From Chitinimonas prasina (GTDB lineage Bacteria; Pseudomonadota; Gammaproteobacteria; Burkholderiales; Chitinimonadaceae): a DNA stretch of 64,000 nt. Each line of letters begins with the position of its first letter. Positions within the stretch are counted from its first letter, which is position 1. This document shows positions 1-8,455 of this stretch, one piece after another. The notes under the pieces are model-generated. The model saw only the letters and a program-made list of their open reading frames with translations. It searched no databases and was not told the origin of the DNA. The translations under genes were made by a program, and so were the position numbers. The stretch spans positions 1,086,947 through 1,150,946 of the forward strand of contig NZ_BSOG01000002.1 in NCBI RefSeq assembly GCF_030160395.1. Reading direction: 5' to 3'.

Positions 1-51
1 GCCTTCGCCTCGCCTACTTATGCGATGCTGCCTGCCAGCGTAACGCGGCTC

Positions 52-537
52 TTAGTGGTGATGGCCATGCGGACCATGCACATGGCCATGGTCCAGCTCT
101 TCTGCGCTGGCGGCTCGCACTTCCGACACGGTAGCCACAAAACGCAGGCGCTTGCCGGCCAGAGGATGGTTGCCATCAACCACCACCTTGCCATCGGCAA
201 TTTCGGTCACGGTGAACAACATCACGTCGCCGGTCTCAGGATCATCAGCCTCGAACATCATGCCGACTTCAATCTCCTCAGGGAACACATCCTGCGGCTC
301 GATGCGAACCAGCTCGGCATCGTACTCGCCGAAGGCATCATCAGGCTCCATCGAGACATCGATCTTGTCGCCGACCTTCTTGCCATGCAGGGCTTCTTCA
401 ACGGCAGGGAAAATGCCGTCATAGCCACCGTGCAGATAGACCATGGGCTCATCGGCCTGGGTCTGGTCGAGCAGTTCGCCTGCTGCGTCGAACATTTCAT
501 AGTGCAGCGAGACAACCGAATTCTTGACGATTTCCAT
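52..537 (-). CDS. slyD: FKBP-type peptidyl-prolyl isomerase SlyD
   Basis: SlyD-family prolyl isomerase and metal-binding chaperone of the cytoplasm, 161 residues. The start MEIVKNSVVSLHYEMFD is chosen because an AAGGAAAG-type ribosome site lies just upstream; the open frame continues further but without family resemblance. The FKBP domain with its insert-in-flap region covers roughly residues 1-140. The extreme C-terminus (150-161) is His-rich (HGHVHGPHGHHH), as in SlyD proteins that bind nickel and feed hydrogenase or other metalloenzyme maturation. It follows the bcp-like gene by 22 bases on the same strand, so the two are probably co-transcribed. Confidence 0.95.
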   Translation of the reverse strand: MEIVKNSVVSLHYEMFDAAGELLDQTQADEPMVYLHGGYDGIFPAVEEALHGKKVGDKIDVSMEPDDAFGEYDAELVRIEPQDVFPEEIEVGMMFEADDPETGDVMLFTVTEIADGKVVVDGNHPLAGKRLRFVATVSEVRAASAEELDHGHVHGPHGHHH

Positions 538-559
538 GAGGGCTTTCCTTGGACGACGC

Positions 560-1030
560 CTAGGCGTCGAGTTGCTGAATAAGTTTGAGCACGTCTGCGG
601 CATGGCCACGTGGAGTAACGTTGTAGAGCGCATGACGCAACGTGCCGTTGCGATCGACAATGAATGTCGACCGTACGGTACCGAATTTTACCACGCCATT
701 GCGTTCCATCTCCCGCAGTGTGTGATATCGACGTGACACTTCTGTTTCAGAGTCCGACAACAGCCTCACCATCAAGCCATGCTTGTCGCGGAATACCTCA
801 TGGCAGAGCGGGTCATCCAGGCTCACGCCCAACACCACGGCATTGGACTTGGCAAAACGGTCAGCCAGATCCGAGAACTCAATGGCCTCGCGCGTACAGC
901 CGGGGTCATCGTCACGGTGATAAAAATACAGCACAACCGTCTTGTCACCCTTAAAATCCGACAGCCTGACCATGTCCATGGCGGCATCGGGCAGTTCAAA
1001 ATCGGGCGCAGGCCCGCCGGCTTCAAGCAT
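560..1030 (-). CDS. Bcp/PrxQ-type peroxiredoxin with atypical active site
   Basis: Thioredoxin-fold peroxiredoxin of the AhpC/TSA-Bcp group, 156 residues from MLEAGGPAPDFELP. The start at 1030 is preferred over the ATG two codons upstream (1036) because the GGGGG ribosome site is about nine bases from it. The peroxidatic Cys45 sits in the segment YFYHRDDDPGCTREA. The family pattern PxxxTxxC is altered: the Pro is His38 and the Thr is Asp42. The resolving Cys expected five residues after Cys45 is Ile50; Cys76 is the only other Cys near the active site and could take that role. The gene heads a two-gene unit with slyD. A canonical paralogue lies at 16323-16847. Confidence 0.85.
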   Translation of the reverse strand: MLEAGGPAPDFELPDAAMDMVRLSDFKGDKTVVLYFYHRDDDPGCTREAIEFSDLADRFAKSNAVVLGVSLDDPLCHEVFRDKHGLMVRLLSDSETEVSRRYHTLREMERNGVVKFGTVRSTFIVDRNGTLRHALYNVTPRGHAADVLKLIQQLDA

Positions 1031-1229
1031 ATGCATGCACCCCCGTCTTGAACGAACTCACAACCAACCATCGCGCCGACACCAATCCAGACCCCGCTCG
1101 TGCCTTGCCTGCAAGCCCTCTGCCTCGAACAGCATCAGGGCATGCAGCCACCCTCCCACACCTGCTGCTGCACAGCGCGGCGCCGGGTGAGATAATCAGG
1201 CCCATACCACTTTTTTCTATATAGCCCAT

Positions 1230-2351
1230 ATGCCCAATCCGCCACTCGGCAATCTGACGGCCGAGCAGTTTCTGGCCGACTACTGGCAGAAAAAGCCGCT
1301 GCTGATACGCCAGGCTGTTACCCAATTCGATTGGCTGCCTGAACTGCCCGACCTGCTTGCCCTCGCCGGACAAGAAGACGTCGAATCGCGCCTGATCGAA
1401 CAAAAACAAGGGCGCTGGACCTGCGAGTCCGGCCCCTTCCGGCCATCCCGCTTCAAGAAGCTGGCGGAGGCGGACTGGACGGTACTGGTACAGAACGTCA
1501 ACCATCACATCCCTTTCGCGGCACAACTGCTGTATCGCTTCGATTTCATCCCCCATGTTCGGCTGGACGACCTGATGATCAGCTATGCCCCTGCCGGTGG
1601 CGGCGTGGGGCCTCACTTCGACAGCTACGATGTTTTCCTGTTGCAGGTAGGCGGAAAAAAGCGCTGGCGCATCTCATCGCAGACCGATTTGACCCTGGTC
1701 GAGGACGCCCCCTTGAAGGTGCTGCAGCATTTCGAGCACGAGCTGGAATGGGTGCTGGAGCATGGCGACATGCTATATCTGCCACCACGCTATGCCCATG
1801 AAGGCGTGGCACTGGAGCCCGGCCAGACCTGGTCGGTGGGATTCCGCGCCCCCACGGCACAGGAGCTGGGCGGCGCCTTTCTCGACTTTCTGCGTGACCG
1901 TATCGAACTCGATGGCATCTATACCGACCCGGGCCTGACCCTGCCGGCGGACCCGGCACGCCTGCCCGCCGACTTTGTCCGGCAGGTCGCTGGCATGTTG
2001 CAGGGCATCAGCTGGGATGAAACCATCGTGCGCGATTTTGTCGGCCGCTACTTCAGCGAACCCAAGGCCCATGTGTTCTACGACGGCCCGGATGATGAGC
2101 TGAGTGAGGCGAAATTTGCCAGGGCAGTCGCCAAGCAGGGCGTCGCGCTGGATCTCAAATCCGTCATGCTGTTTGATGACGACCACGTCTACATCAATGG
2201 CGACACCCTGGAGGCAGACCAGGCAGCCCACGCCGTACTCCAACAGCTGGCCAACCAGCGCAAGCTGCCGCCCGCCAAGTATGAAGAGTCGGTACTGGAC
2301 GCACTGTATGAGTGCTACAACTACGGTTATTTGCAGCTGGGTGCAGGCTGA
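1230..2351 (+). CDS. roxA: Ribosomal protein L16 arginine hydroxylase (JmjC-type)
   Basis: Fe(II)/2-oxoglutarate oxygenase of the YcfD/RoxA family, 373 residues, expected to hydroxylate an arginine of ribosomal protein L16. The metal triad is visible: His129 and Asp131 in GPHFDSYDVF, and His190 in RYAHEGVAL. The N-terminus (FLADYWQKKPLLIRQA) is typical of the family, followed by the double-stranded beta-helix and a C-terminal winged-helix/dimerisation region. No convincing ribosome site precedes the ATG (the leader is TATAGCCCAT). It is transcribed divergently from bcp-slyD and followed by the ychJ-like gene on the same strand. Confidence 0.93.
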   Translation: MPNPPLGNLTAEQFLADYWQKKPLLIRQAVTQFDWLPELPDLLALAGQEDVESRLIEQKQGRWTCESGPFRPSRFKKLAEADWTVLVQNVNHHIPFAAQLLYRFDFIPHVRLDDLMISYAPAGGGVGPHFDSYDVFLLQVGGKKRWRISSQTDLTLVEDAPLKVLQHFEHELEWVLEHGDMLYLPPRYAHEGVALEPGQTWSVGFRAPTAQELGGAFLDFLRDRIELDGIYTDPGLTLPADPARLPADFVRQVAGMLQGISWDETIVRDFVGRYFSEPKAHVFYDGPDDELSEAKFARAVAKQGVALDLKSVMLFDDDHVYINGDTLEADQAAHAVLQQLANQRKLPPAKYEESVLDALYECYNYGYLQLGAG

Positions 2352-2446
2352 GCCACGACAAAGCCGACCCTACCAACTCCACGCCCACCTTACCCGACAC
2401 GATGACCATCGCAACGTCATCGTGCACCACCCGTCAGGAATGCATC

Positions 2447-2848
2447 ATGTCCAAACACGAGTTCCCCACAGACTGCCCTTGCGGTAGCGGCAAGCCCTAC
2501 AAGGAATGCTGCTTCATGCTCCATATGGAAAAAGAAGGCGCCCGCAACCCCGAGGCACTGATGCGTTCGCGTTACAGCGCCTATGTCATGAAAAAGGCCG
2601 ACTACCTGCTCTATAGCTGGCATCCCGATACCCGCCCGGACGACCTCAACCTCAAGGATGACTCCGCCAAATGGGTAGGTCTGACCATCAAGGGCAGCGA
2701 AGCCGGCGGCCCGGATGACGAAGAAGGTACGGTGGAATTCGTCGCCAAGTACAAGATAGGCGGCAAGGCCGCCAAGGTGGCCGAGAAAAGCCGCTTCGTC
2801 CGCTACAAGGGCCGCTGGGTCTATCTGGATGGCAAGGTAGAAGAGTAA
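2447..2848 (+). CDS. ychJ: YchJ-like protein with N-terminal SEC-C motif (UPF0225)
   Basis: Small cytoplasmic protein, 133 residues, of the YchJ/UPF0225 family. A zinc-binding SEC-C motif opens the protein: CPCGSGKPYKECC, with Cys10, Cys12, Cys21 and Cys22. The rest matches the YchJ pattern (LMRSRYSAYVM, TWHP-like segment SWHPDTRP, a SRFVRYKGRWVYLDG-like end). The start MSKHEFPTDCP is taken because AGGAA lies nine to ten bases upstream; the longer frame from 2312 has no family similarity. The biochemical role of the family is not settled. Confidence 0.88.
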   Translation: MSKHEFPTDCPCGSGKPYKECCFMLHMEKEGARNPEALMRSRYSAYVMKKADYLLYSWHPDTRPDDLNLKDDSAKWVGLTIKGSEAGGPDDEEGTVEFVAKYKIGGKAAKVAEKSRFVRYKGRWVYLDGKVEE

Positions 2849-2993
2849 ATACCGCGCTCCGCAACGGCGGGTACAACGGGCCAACGCACCGATGTCATGC
2901 AGGCGCTGGCCGACAGCCTGCCGGCTTGCCAGCCTCCCGTGCCTGATACGCCCCCAGCACCTCCACCTTCACAGTAACTCCTCCTCACTACCA

Positions 2994-3446
2994 ATGCACA
3001 TACGCCTAGCTCAAGCCGCCGATGCCAGCGCCATCGCCTCGCTCTACCATGAACTGGTCAACGACCCGGCCATCACGGTGCTACCGGAACAGATAGAACG
3101 GTTGGCCGGCAACCCAGACCAGGCCCTGCTGGTGGTCGAGCACCAAGGTCGCCTGCTGGCAACTGTCCATCTGCAGTTCTGTCCAGACACCATGTACGCC
3201 CGCCAGCCCTATGCCCTGCTGGAGAACCTGGTGGTCGCCGCCAGCGCACGCGGCCAGGGCGTAGGCGCCTTGCTGCTGGCCGAGGTAGAGCAGCGGTGCC
3301 TGGCACGCGATTGCTCCAAGATCATGCTGCTCAGCACCGCCAGCCGCCTCGATGCCCATCGCTTCTTTGCTGCACAGGGCTACGACGGTGAGCGCAAGCG
3401 CGGGTTCGTGAAATACCGGCGAAATTTCCGTAGCAATGCCATCTGA
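2994..3446 (+). CDS. GNAT family N-acetyltransferase
   Basis: Single-domain acetyltransferase of 150 residues starting MHIRLAQAADASAIASLY. The acetyl-CoA-binding motif A is clear (ENLVVAASARGQGVGALL), followed by a motif B region ending in HRFFAAQGYDG. Substrate unknown. The start is placed where GNAT homology begins; no strong ribosome site is seen (leader CTCCTCACTACCA). It is in a run of short plus-strand genes without evident functional link. Confidence 0.85.
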   Translation: MHIRLAQAADASAIASLYHELVNDPAITVLPEQIERLAGNPDQALLVVEHQGRLLATVHLQFCPDTMYARQPYALLENLVVAASARGQGVGALLLAEVEQRCLARDCSKIMLLSTASRLDAHRFFAAQGYDGERKRGFVKYRRNFRSNAI

Positions 3447-3552
3447 TGTCCATCGCGCCGGGCCAAACGATATAAACAGCAATTCGTCGCGGTAATCGCT
3501 AAACTCTGCGCGTCCAACCTGCCGCTGCGGCGGCATAGCCCAGAGTACGCCC

Positions 3553-4704
3553 ATGACCCAACTGCATATCTCCACCGCTTTCGATTCCGGCGCCATCGAG
3601 GTGGTCAGCCTGGCCGATCATCGCGATATCCAGCTCAAGATCAAGCCCGACAACGCCAGCGAATTCGCCCAGTGGTTCCACTTCCGCCTGCAGGGCGCCG
3701 CCGGTCTGCCCGTCAGCATGCGCTTTCTGAATGCAGGCAGCAGTGCCTATCCAAAGGGTTGGCCCGACTACCGCGTGGTGGCCAGCTACGACCGCCAGCA
3801 CTGGTTCCGCCTGCCCACCAGCTTTGATGGCCAGGTGATGACCACCCAGCTCACCCCGGTGGCACAAAGCGTCTACTTTGCCTATTTCGAACCCTACTCA
3901 TACGAGCGCCACCTCGATCTGATCGGCTTTGCCACCGAATCAGACAAAGTCGAGGTCGAGCACTTGGGCCAGACGCTGGATGGCCGCGACATGACCCTGC
4001 TGCGCATCACCGACGAAGAAAGCACCACGCCGCTGGCGCAGAAGAAGAAGGTCTGGCTGATTGCCCGCCAACATCCAGGCGAGACCATGGCCGAATGGTT
4101 TGTGGAAGGCTTCCTGGAGCGCCTGCTGGACAGCGACGACCCGTTCAGCCGGGTGCTGCTGGGCCAGTGTGTGTTCCATGTGGTGCCCAATATGAACCCC
4201 GACGGCGCCGCCCGTGGCAACCTGCGCACCAATGCCGCCGGCGCCAACCTCAATCGCGAATGGGGCAACCCCACGCTGGAACGCTCGCCCGAAGTCTTGC
4301 TGGTACGCCAAAAGATGCAGGCTACCGGTGTAGACCTCTTCCTCGACGCCCATGGCGACGAAGCCCTGCCCTACAATTTCGTGGCCGGCTGCGAAGGCAA
4401 CCCCGGCTACACACCCAGGCTGGAAGCACTGGAAAACGCCTTCAAGCAAGCCTGGATCAGCGCCAGCCCAGACTTCCAGGACAAGTTTGGCTACGAGCGC
4501 GACAAGGCCGGCGAAGGCAACCTCACTCTGGCGACCAACTGGGTGGGACAGAACTTCGATTGCTTGTCCTACACCATAGAAATGCCGTTCAAGGACAACG
4601 CCAACCTGCCAGACGAAGAATACGGCTGGAGCGGCGAGCGCTCGAAGAAGCTGGGGGCATCGGTGCTGCAACCCATCCTGGCCGTGCTAGACCAGCTACG
4701 CTGA
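3553..4704 (+). CDS. M14-type cytosolic zinc carboxypeptidase
   Basis: Metallocarboxypeptidase of the M14 CCP/Nna1-like group, 383 residues, no signal peptide. The first 130 residues form the beta-rich N-terminal domain typical of this group. Zinc ligands are His174 and Glu177 in ARQHPGETMAEW and His267 in FLDAHGDE; the catalytic glutamate is Glu343 in YTIEMPF. The conserved NPDGAARGN-L-R-T-N segment is present. Bacterial members may trim C-terminal residues from proteins or peptides; the substrate here is unknown. A strong intrinsic terminator follows directly. Confidence 0.9.
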   Translation: MTQLHISTAFDSGAIEVVSLADHRDIQLKIKPDNASEFAQWFHFRLQGAAGLPVSMRFLNAGSSAYPKGWPDYRVVASYDRQHWFRLPTSFDGQVMTTQLTPVAQSVYFAYFEPYSYERHLDLIGFATESDKVEVEHLGQTLDGRDMTLLRITDEESTTPLAQKKKVWLIARQHPGETMAEWFVEGFLERLLDSDDPFSRVLLGQCVFHVVPNMNPDGAARGNLRTNAAGANLNREWGNPTLERSPEVLLVRQKMQATGVDLFLDAHGDEALPYNFVAGCEGNPGYTPRLEALENAFKQAWISASPDFQDKFGYERDKAGEGNLTLATNWVGQNFDCLSYTIEMPFKDNANLPDEEYGWSGERSKKLGASVLQPILAVLDQLR

Positions 4705-4719
4705 TACTGCAAACCCACC

Positions 4720-4745
4720 AAGCGGCCTTCTGGCCGCTTTTTCTT
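4720..4745 (+). terminator. Intrinsic terminator after the M14 carboxypeptidase gene
   Basis: Perfect 8-bp stem AAGCGGCC / GGCCGCTT with the loop TTCT, followed by a T-rich tract (TTTTCTTTT). It lies 16 bases after the stop codon and should end transcription from the left. Confidence 0.85.
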
Positions 4746-4861
4746 TTGCGCAACAAGCGACTACCGATCATCGCCTTTAGCCCAAATCGGCCTTGCCATC
4801 GCCGTCGGCGCTCGACCATACCGGTGTTATCCAATAACCACACTGCAGCAGGAGGCATATC

Positions 4862-6094
4862 ATGGAGAGACACCGTCATATCGTCCGCAGTTGCCTGTTT
4901 GGCCTGGCCCTGGCAGCCCCCGTCGCCTGGGCCGGGGTATTCGATATCACCGCCACCGTGAATGGCCAGACTCAATCCCGCCAGTACGATACGGCCGAGG
5001 ATGCCCTGGCGGCCACCACCGATGCCGGCATGCGCGCGTTGATCGCCAGCTACAACGGTACCGAAACAGCCAGCCTGAAGCTGGATTTCCGTGGTGTGAA
5101 CATGTTGTTGGCCTATCCGACCCAAGGCAGTACCCTGCTGCGACTGGATATCCCCGTGCTCAACCTGAGCCAGACCTTCCAGGGTGCAAGCCGCGATGCC
5201 AGCGAGGACTTGCTGAAGGAGTATTTCAAGAAGAACCCGGATCTGCTGTCGCGGCTGCAGCGGGCGCTGGTCGAAACCTCACCGGTAGACCCGGTGGCCG
5301 GCAACCCCAACAGCATGATGAGCCGTGGTGCTGCGCAAGACTACGGTCTTGGCTTGGTCAGCCCCAGCCAAACCAGTGGCAAAGCCGACAAGCCCAGTGG
5401 ATTGGTAGGGTTCATGCCCAGCTATACCAAGCTGGTAGCCAATGGCGTGAGCAATCCACGGGATATGGATAGCGATGCTGCCAGCCTGCCCTTGTCCTAC
5501 TCCCGCCAGTTTGAAACACCGGGCCGTGAGCTGACCATCTACGTGCCCTTGGCTCAGACCGATGTGGAAGGTGCTAAGGCCTACGACGTGGGTATGTCGC
5601 TGACCTATCGCGGCCCGATATCGGAACAATGGTATCTGGCCTTCACAGGTGGCCTGCGCGCCACCGGGTCGCCTGATCTGGGCTCTGGCGTGGCCATGGG
5701 CAATGCCACCATTACCAGCAGCTATGTGATACCGGGCAAGGATTTCAGCTTCACCATCGGCAATATGGTGGGTTTCTACAAGGCGCTCAAGCTCAAGGTC
5801 AACGATGTCGCCTACGACCCAGACATACGCAACACGGTATTTCGCAACGGGGTGCTGATCGAGCAGAACACCACCATGATGCTGGGTGACGAGCCGGTGA
5901 CCTGGGAATACGCCCTGGTCGATACCCGTTATACCGGCACCCGCCTGTTCAACCGCAATCAACAGGAGGTGAGCGTCACCTTTGGCAGCAAGCGGGCCGC
6001 CAATGCCCGCACCAGCAGCATGCGCGGCGGTCTGAGCTATATCCGCGCGCCACACGCCAAGGGATTCAGCCTCAGCTTTGGCTATTGGTTCTGA
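4862..6094 (+). CDS. Secreted protein, possible outer-membrane beta-barrel, unknown function
   Basis: Not recognised as a named family. The 410-residue product starts with a Sec signal peptide (CLFGLALAAPVAWA-G) and ends in FSLSFGYWF; a C-terminal Phe after alternating hydrophobics is the usual outer-membrane barrel signal. Residues from about 180 on contain repeated amphipathic beta strands (YDVGMSLTYRGP, QWYLAFTGGLRATGS, NATITSSYVI, VSVTFGSKR, RGGLSYIRA). The N-terminal half is soluble and helical. An AGGAGG ribosome site precedes the ATG. It is a single-gene unit after a terminator. Confidence 0.8.
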   Translation: MERHRHIVRSCLFGLALAAPVAWAGVFDITATVNGQTQSRQYDTAEDALAATTDAGMRALIASYNGTETASLKLDFRGVNMLLAYPTQGSTLLRLDIPVLNLSQTFQGASRDASEDLLKEYFKKNPDLLSRLQRALVETSPVDPVAGNPNSMMSRGAAQDYGLGLVSPSQTSGKADKPSGLVGFMPSYTKLVANGVSNPRDMDSDAASLPLSYSRQFETPGRELTIYVPLAQTDVEGAKAYDVGMSLTYRGPISEQWYLAFTGGLRATGSPDLGSGVAMGNATITSSYVIPGKDFSFTIGNMVGFYKALKLKVNDVAYDPDIRNTVFRNGVLIEQNTTMMLGDEPVTWEYALVDTRYTGTRLFNRNQQEVSVTFGSKRAANARTSSMRGGLSYIRAPHAKGFSLSFGYWF

Positions 6095-6151
6095 TACAAC
6101 CTACTGGCCAGCCCCCCTAGCCTGTGCAACGCACCAAGGGGGCTGCCAACC

Positions 6152-6691
6152 TTAGACGGGGCTTGGCGAAGATGGCAGCCCCAAGGCAGCCAGCACGGCC
6201 TGTACCCGCGCCGCCGGGCTACCCTGTACCACGATATGGGCGGCGCCAGCCTGCATCAAGGCATCGCGATAGCGTGCAAACAAGGCCTCCCTGTCCTCGG
6301 GATTCTCTCTCAATGGGTCGGGCTCCCAGGCGATATTGGGCGTGGGCAGCACATGTAGCACATAGTCATCGGCTTGCCAGCAGGCTCGAATTGTTGCTGG
6401 GCAATGCCCAAAGCGCACCTCGGCCCAGATCATGCAGACCAGTGCGTTGGTGTCGCACACCAGCCAGTCGCTCCGGTCGCTGCCCTGCCAACGCCGCGGC
6501 TCGACCTCGCCAGCCAGCTGACCCTGCGCAATAGCCACGACATCCGCCAGGCCATAAGCAACAGTTGCGCGCGTCGCCAGATATTGCCGCGCATATTCGG
6601 GCAGCCAAGCCGCACCCAGTGCCTGCGCCAGATCCTGGCTCAATGTCGTTTTACCGGATGACTCGGCCCCCACCACCGCAATCTTGCGCAT
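6152..6691 (-). CDS. NadR-like ribosylnicotinamide kinase (AAA P-loop ATPase)
   Basis: 179-residue P-loop protein resembling the C-terminal ribosylnicotinamide kinase domain of NadR, without the adenylyltransferase or HTH parts. The Walker A motif is at the N-terminus (VVGAESSGKTTL), followed by a LPEYARQYL segment typical of the family and a Walker B-like LVCDTNAL. It probably phosphorylates nicotinamide riboside to NMN as it enters through PnuC; pnuC lies three bases upstream on the same strand. Confidence 0.85.
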   Translation of the reverse strand: MRKIAVVGAESSGKTTLSQDLAQALGAAWLPEYARQYLATRATVAYGLADVVAIAQGQLAGEVEPRRWQGSDRSDWLVCDTNALVCMIWAEVRFGHCPATIRACWQADDYVLHVLPTPNIAWEPDPLRENPEDREALFARYRDALMQAGAAHIVVQGSPAARVQAVLAALGLPSSPSPV

Positions 6692-6694
6692 GGC

Positions 6695-7285
6695 TCACAC
6701 ACCGCCCTGTGCCAGGCGCTTGCGCCAATCAAGCCAGCCATAGGCCGCCAAGCCCGCCAGCAGGACATACAGCAAGGCGGTGATATGCAGATCCTTATGC
6801 AGATAAATACCCGCAGCCAGGATATCCAGGGCTATCCATAGCAGCCAGTTCTGCAACTTGCGCCGAGCTTGCAGCCATTGGGCCAATACGCCAAAGACAA
6901 AGACGGTGGAATCCAGCCAGGGCAGATCGGTAGGCAGAAAACTCAGTTGCAGCTGCGCCACCAGCACCGTACCCGCACCGCCCAGGCTCAGCAGCACGGC
7001 GTAATCTCGCCGGTTCATGGGCGTGATGGGCAGGGTGGGCGTCGCATCGCCACGGCGCCAGGCGCGCCAGCCATAGGCGGCCAATACCACGTACAGGCCG
7101 TTCAGGGCGGCCTCGCCAAACAGGTTGACGCTACAGAACAGCCAGATATACAGCACGCCTGCCAGCATCTGCAGCGGCCAGGTCAGCCTATGGTTGCGGG
7201 CGGCCAGCCAGATGGCGGAGAGGGTCAGCGCAAAACCCGCCACTTCGGCCAGGGTCATGGACTGCAGTTGCTCAAGCAAACCCAT
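6695..7285 (-). CDS. pnuC: Nicotinamide riboside transporter PnuC
   Basis: Inner-membrane transporter, 196 residues, seven or so predicted membrane segments. It matches PnuC in order and length: SAIWLAARNHRLTWPLQM, a GW-rich core (AYGWRAWRRGD), QNWLLWIALDILAAGIY and a C-terminal LAAYGWLDWRK. PnuC facilitates diffusion of nicotinamide riboside, trapped by phosphorylation; the kinase gene follows after three bases, so the pair forms an NAD salvage operon. An AAAGG ribosome site precedes the ATG. Confidence 0.93.
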   Translation of the reverse strand: MGLLEQLQSMTLAEVAGFALTLSAIWLAARNHRLTWPLQMLAGVLYIWLFCSVNLFGEAALNGLYVVLAAYGWRAWRRGDATPTLPITPMNRRDYAVLLSLGGAGTVLVAQLQLSFLPTDLPWLDSTVFVFGVLAQWLQARRKLQNWLLWIALDILAAGIYLHKDLHITALLYVLLAGLAAYGWLDWRKRLAQGGV

Positions 7286-7367
7286 AGCTACCTTTCTTTA
7301 TCGCAAGATCGGCACCATATACCACGGCAAGCGATAAAATGCGGCACTTTGCCCCAAGGTCCATATC

Positions 7368-7640
7368 ATGTCCCATCTGCACTATCGCCATACCGATGGC
7401 GGCCTCTACCGCTTTGTCGCCCACGCCCGCTCGGCTGATACCACCGGCGACGTGGTCGTCTACGAACACCTCTGGCCCTTTGAGCAAGGCCTGTGGGTAC
7501 GTGACCGGCAGGAATTCGAAAGCCGCTTCACGCCTATCTCGGCCACCGAAGTGACCACCGCCATGCAAGGCGACCGTGCTGCGGCACAGGCGGCGGTAGA
7601 CGAGGCCAAGGCCAAGCGGCGGGCAGCCAAGGCCGGCTGA
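7368..7640 (+). CDS. DUF1653 domain protein
   Basis: Small 90-residue cytoplasmic protein of the DUF1653 family: an N-terminal beta domain with LHYRHTDGGLYRFVAHARSA and VVYEHLWPFEQGLWVRDR, then an Ala/Lys-rich helical tail. Function of the family is unknown. Its stop codon overlaps the next start (TGATG), indicating translational coupling with the DUF455 gene. Confidence 0.85.
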   Translation: MSHLHYRHTDGGLYRFVAHARSADTTGDVVVYEHLWPFEQGLWVRDRQEFESRFTPISATEVTTAMQGDRAAAQAAVDEAKAKRRAAKAG

Positions 7641-8455
7641 TGGCGGCATCGCTCTACCCTGCCCTCCACGCTGCCCTGGCGGAATCCGACCCCTATGCCA
7701 AGGCCCGCATGGCCCAGGCCTTGTGGGCGGACTGGCAGGGTGGGCGGCTGGATCACAGTGGCCTCCACCAAGCGACGCCCCAGACGGTAGGCAGGCCCGC
7801 CAGGCCAGAACTGGTTGCCCCACTGGACGTACCGCGCCGCCGCCTGGGTACGGTTGCGGGCCGCGCCGCACTGATCCATGCCATTGCCCATATCGAGTTC
7901 AATGCCATCAATCTGGCGCTGGATGCGGCTTGTCGATTTCCTGGCCTGCCGCGCGCCTACTACCAGGACTGGCTACAGGTTGCTGCCGAGGAGGCAGGCC
8001 ATTTTGGTCTGCTGGCAGACCACTTGGCCACGCTGGGCCATCGCTACGGCGATTTCCTGGCACATAACGGCCTGTGGACCATGGCCGAGAAGACAGCTGG
8101 CGACATGCTGACCCGCATGGCCCTGGTGCCGCGCCTGCTCGAAGCCCGTGGACTGGATGTCACCCCAGGCATGCAGGCCCGCCTGCAAGCGGCAGGTGAC
8201 CCCAGGGCCGTCGCCATACTGGACATCATCTTCCGCGACGAAGTGGGCCATGTGGCCATAGGCAATCGCTGGTTCCGCTGGGCCTGCGCGCAGCGTGGGC
8301 TGGATCCCATTGCCACCTTCCGCCAATACCTTGAAGACTTCGACATCTCGCGCAGCATAGGCGAGCTAAATATCGAAGCCCGCCTGCAAGCGGGCTTCGA
8401 CATGGCAGAACTCGACGCCCTGCTCAACTACGCAGGGCGCAGCACTACAGCCTGA
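7640..8455 (+). CDS. DUF455 ferritin-like protein
   Basis: 271-residue protein of the DUF455 family, a ferritin-like four-helix bundle. Carboxylate/His pairs that could bind a di-metal centre are visible: IAHIEFNAINLALD, QVAAEEAGHFGLLADH and IIFRDEVGHVAIG. The family is found near tRNA-modification and oxygenase genes in other bacteria, but the reaction is unproven. The gene begins inside the stop codon of the DUF1653 gene and runs 11 bases into the convergent amylase gene. Confidence 0.85.
   Translation: MAASLYPALHAALAESDPYAKARMAQALWADWQGGRLDHSGLHQATPQTVGRPARPELVAPLDVPRRRLGTVAGRAALIHAIAHIEFNAINLALDAACRFPGLPRAYYQDWLQVAAEEAGHFGLLADHLATLGHRYGDFLAHNGLWTMAEKTAGDMLTRMALVPRLLEARGLDVTPGMQARLQAAGDPRAVAILDIIFRDEVGHVAIGNRWFRWACAQRGLDPIATFRQYLEDFDISRSIGELNIEARLQAGFDMAELDALLNYAGRSTTA

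Noticed and set aside
2849-2977. In-frame 42 codons after the ychJ stop (Pro-rich)
   Set aside because: No start with a ribosome site and no homology to the family; chance open stretch in GC-rich DNA.
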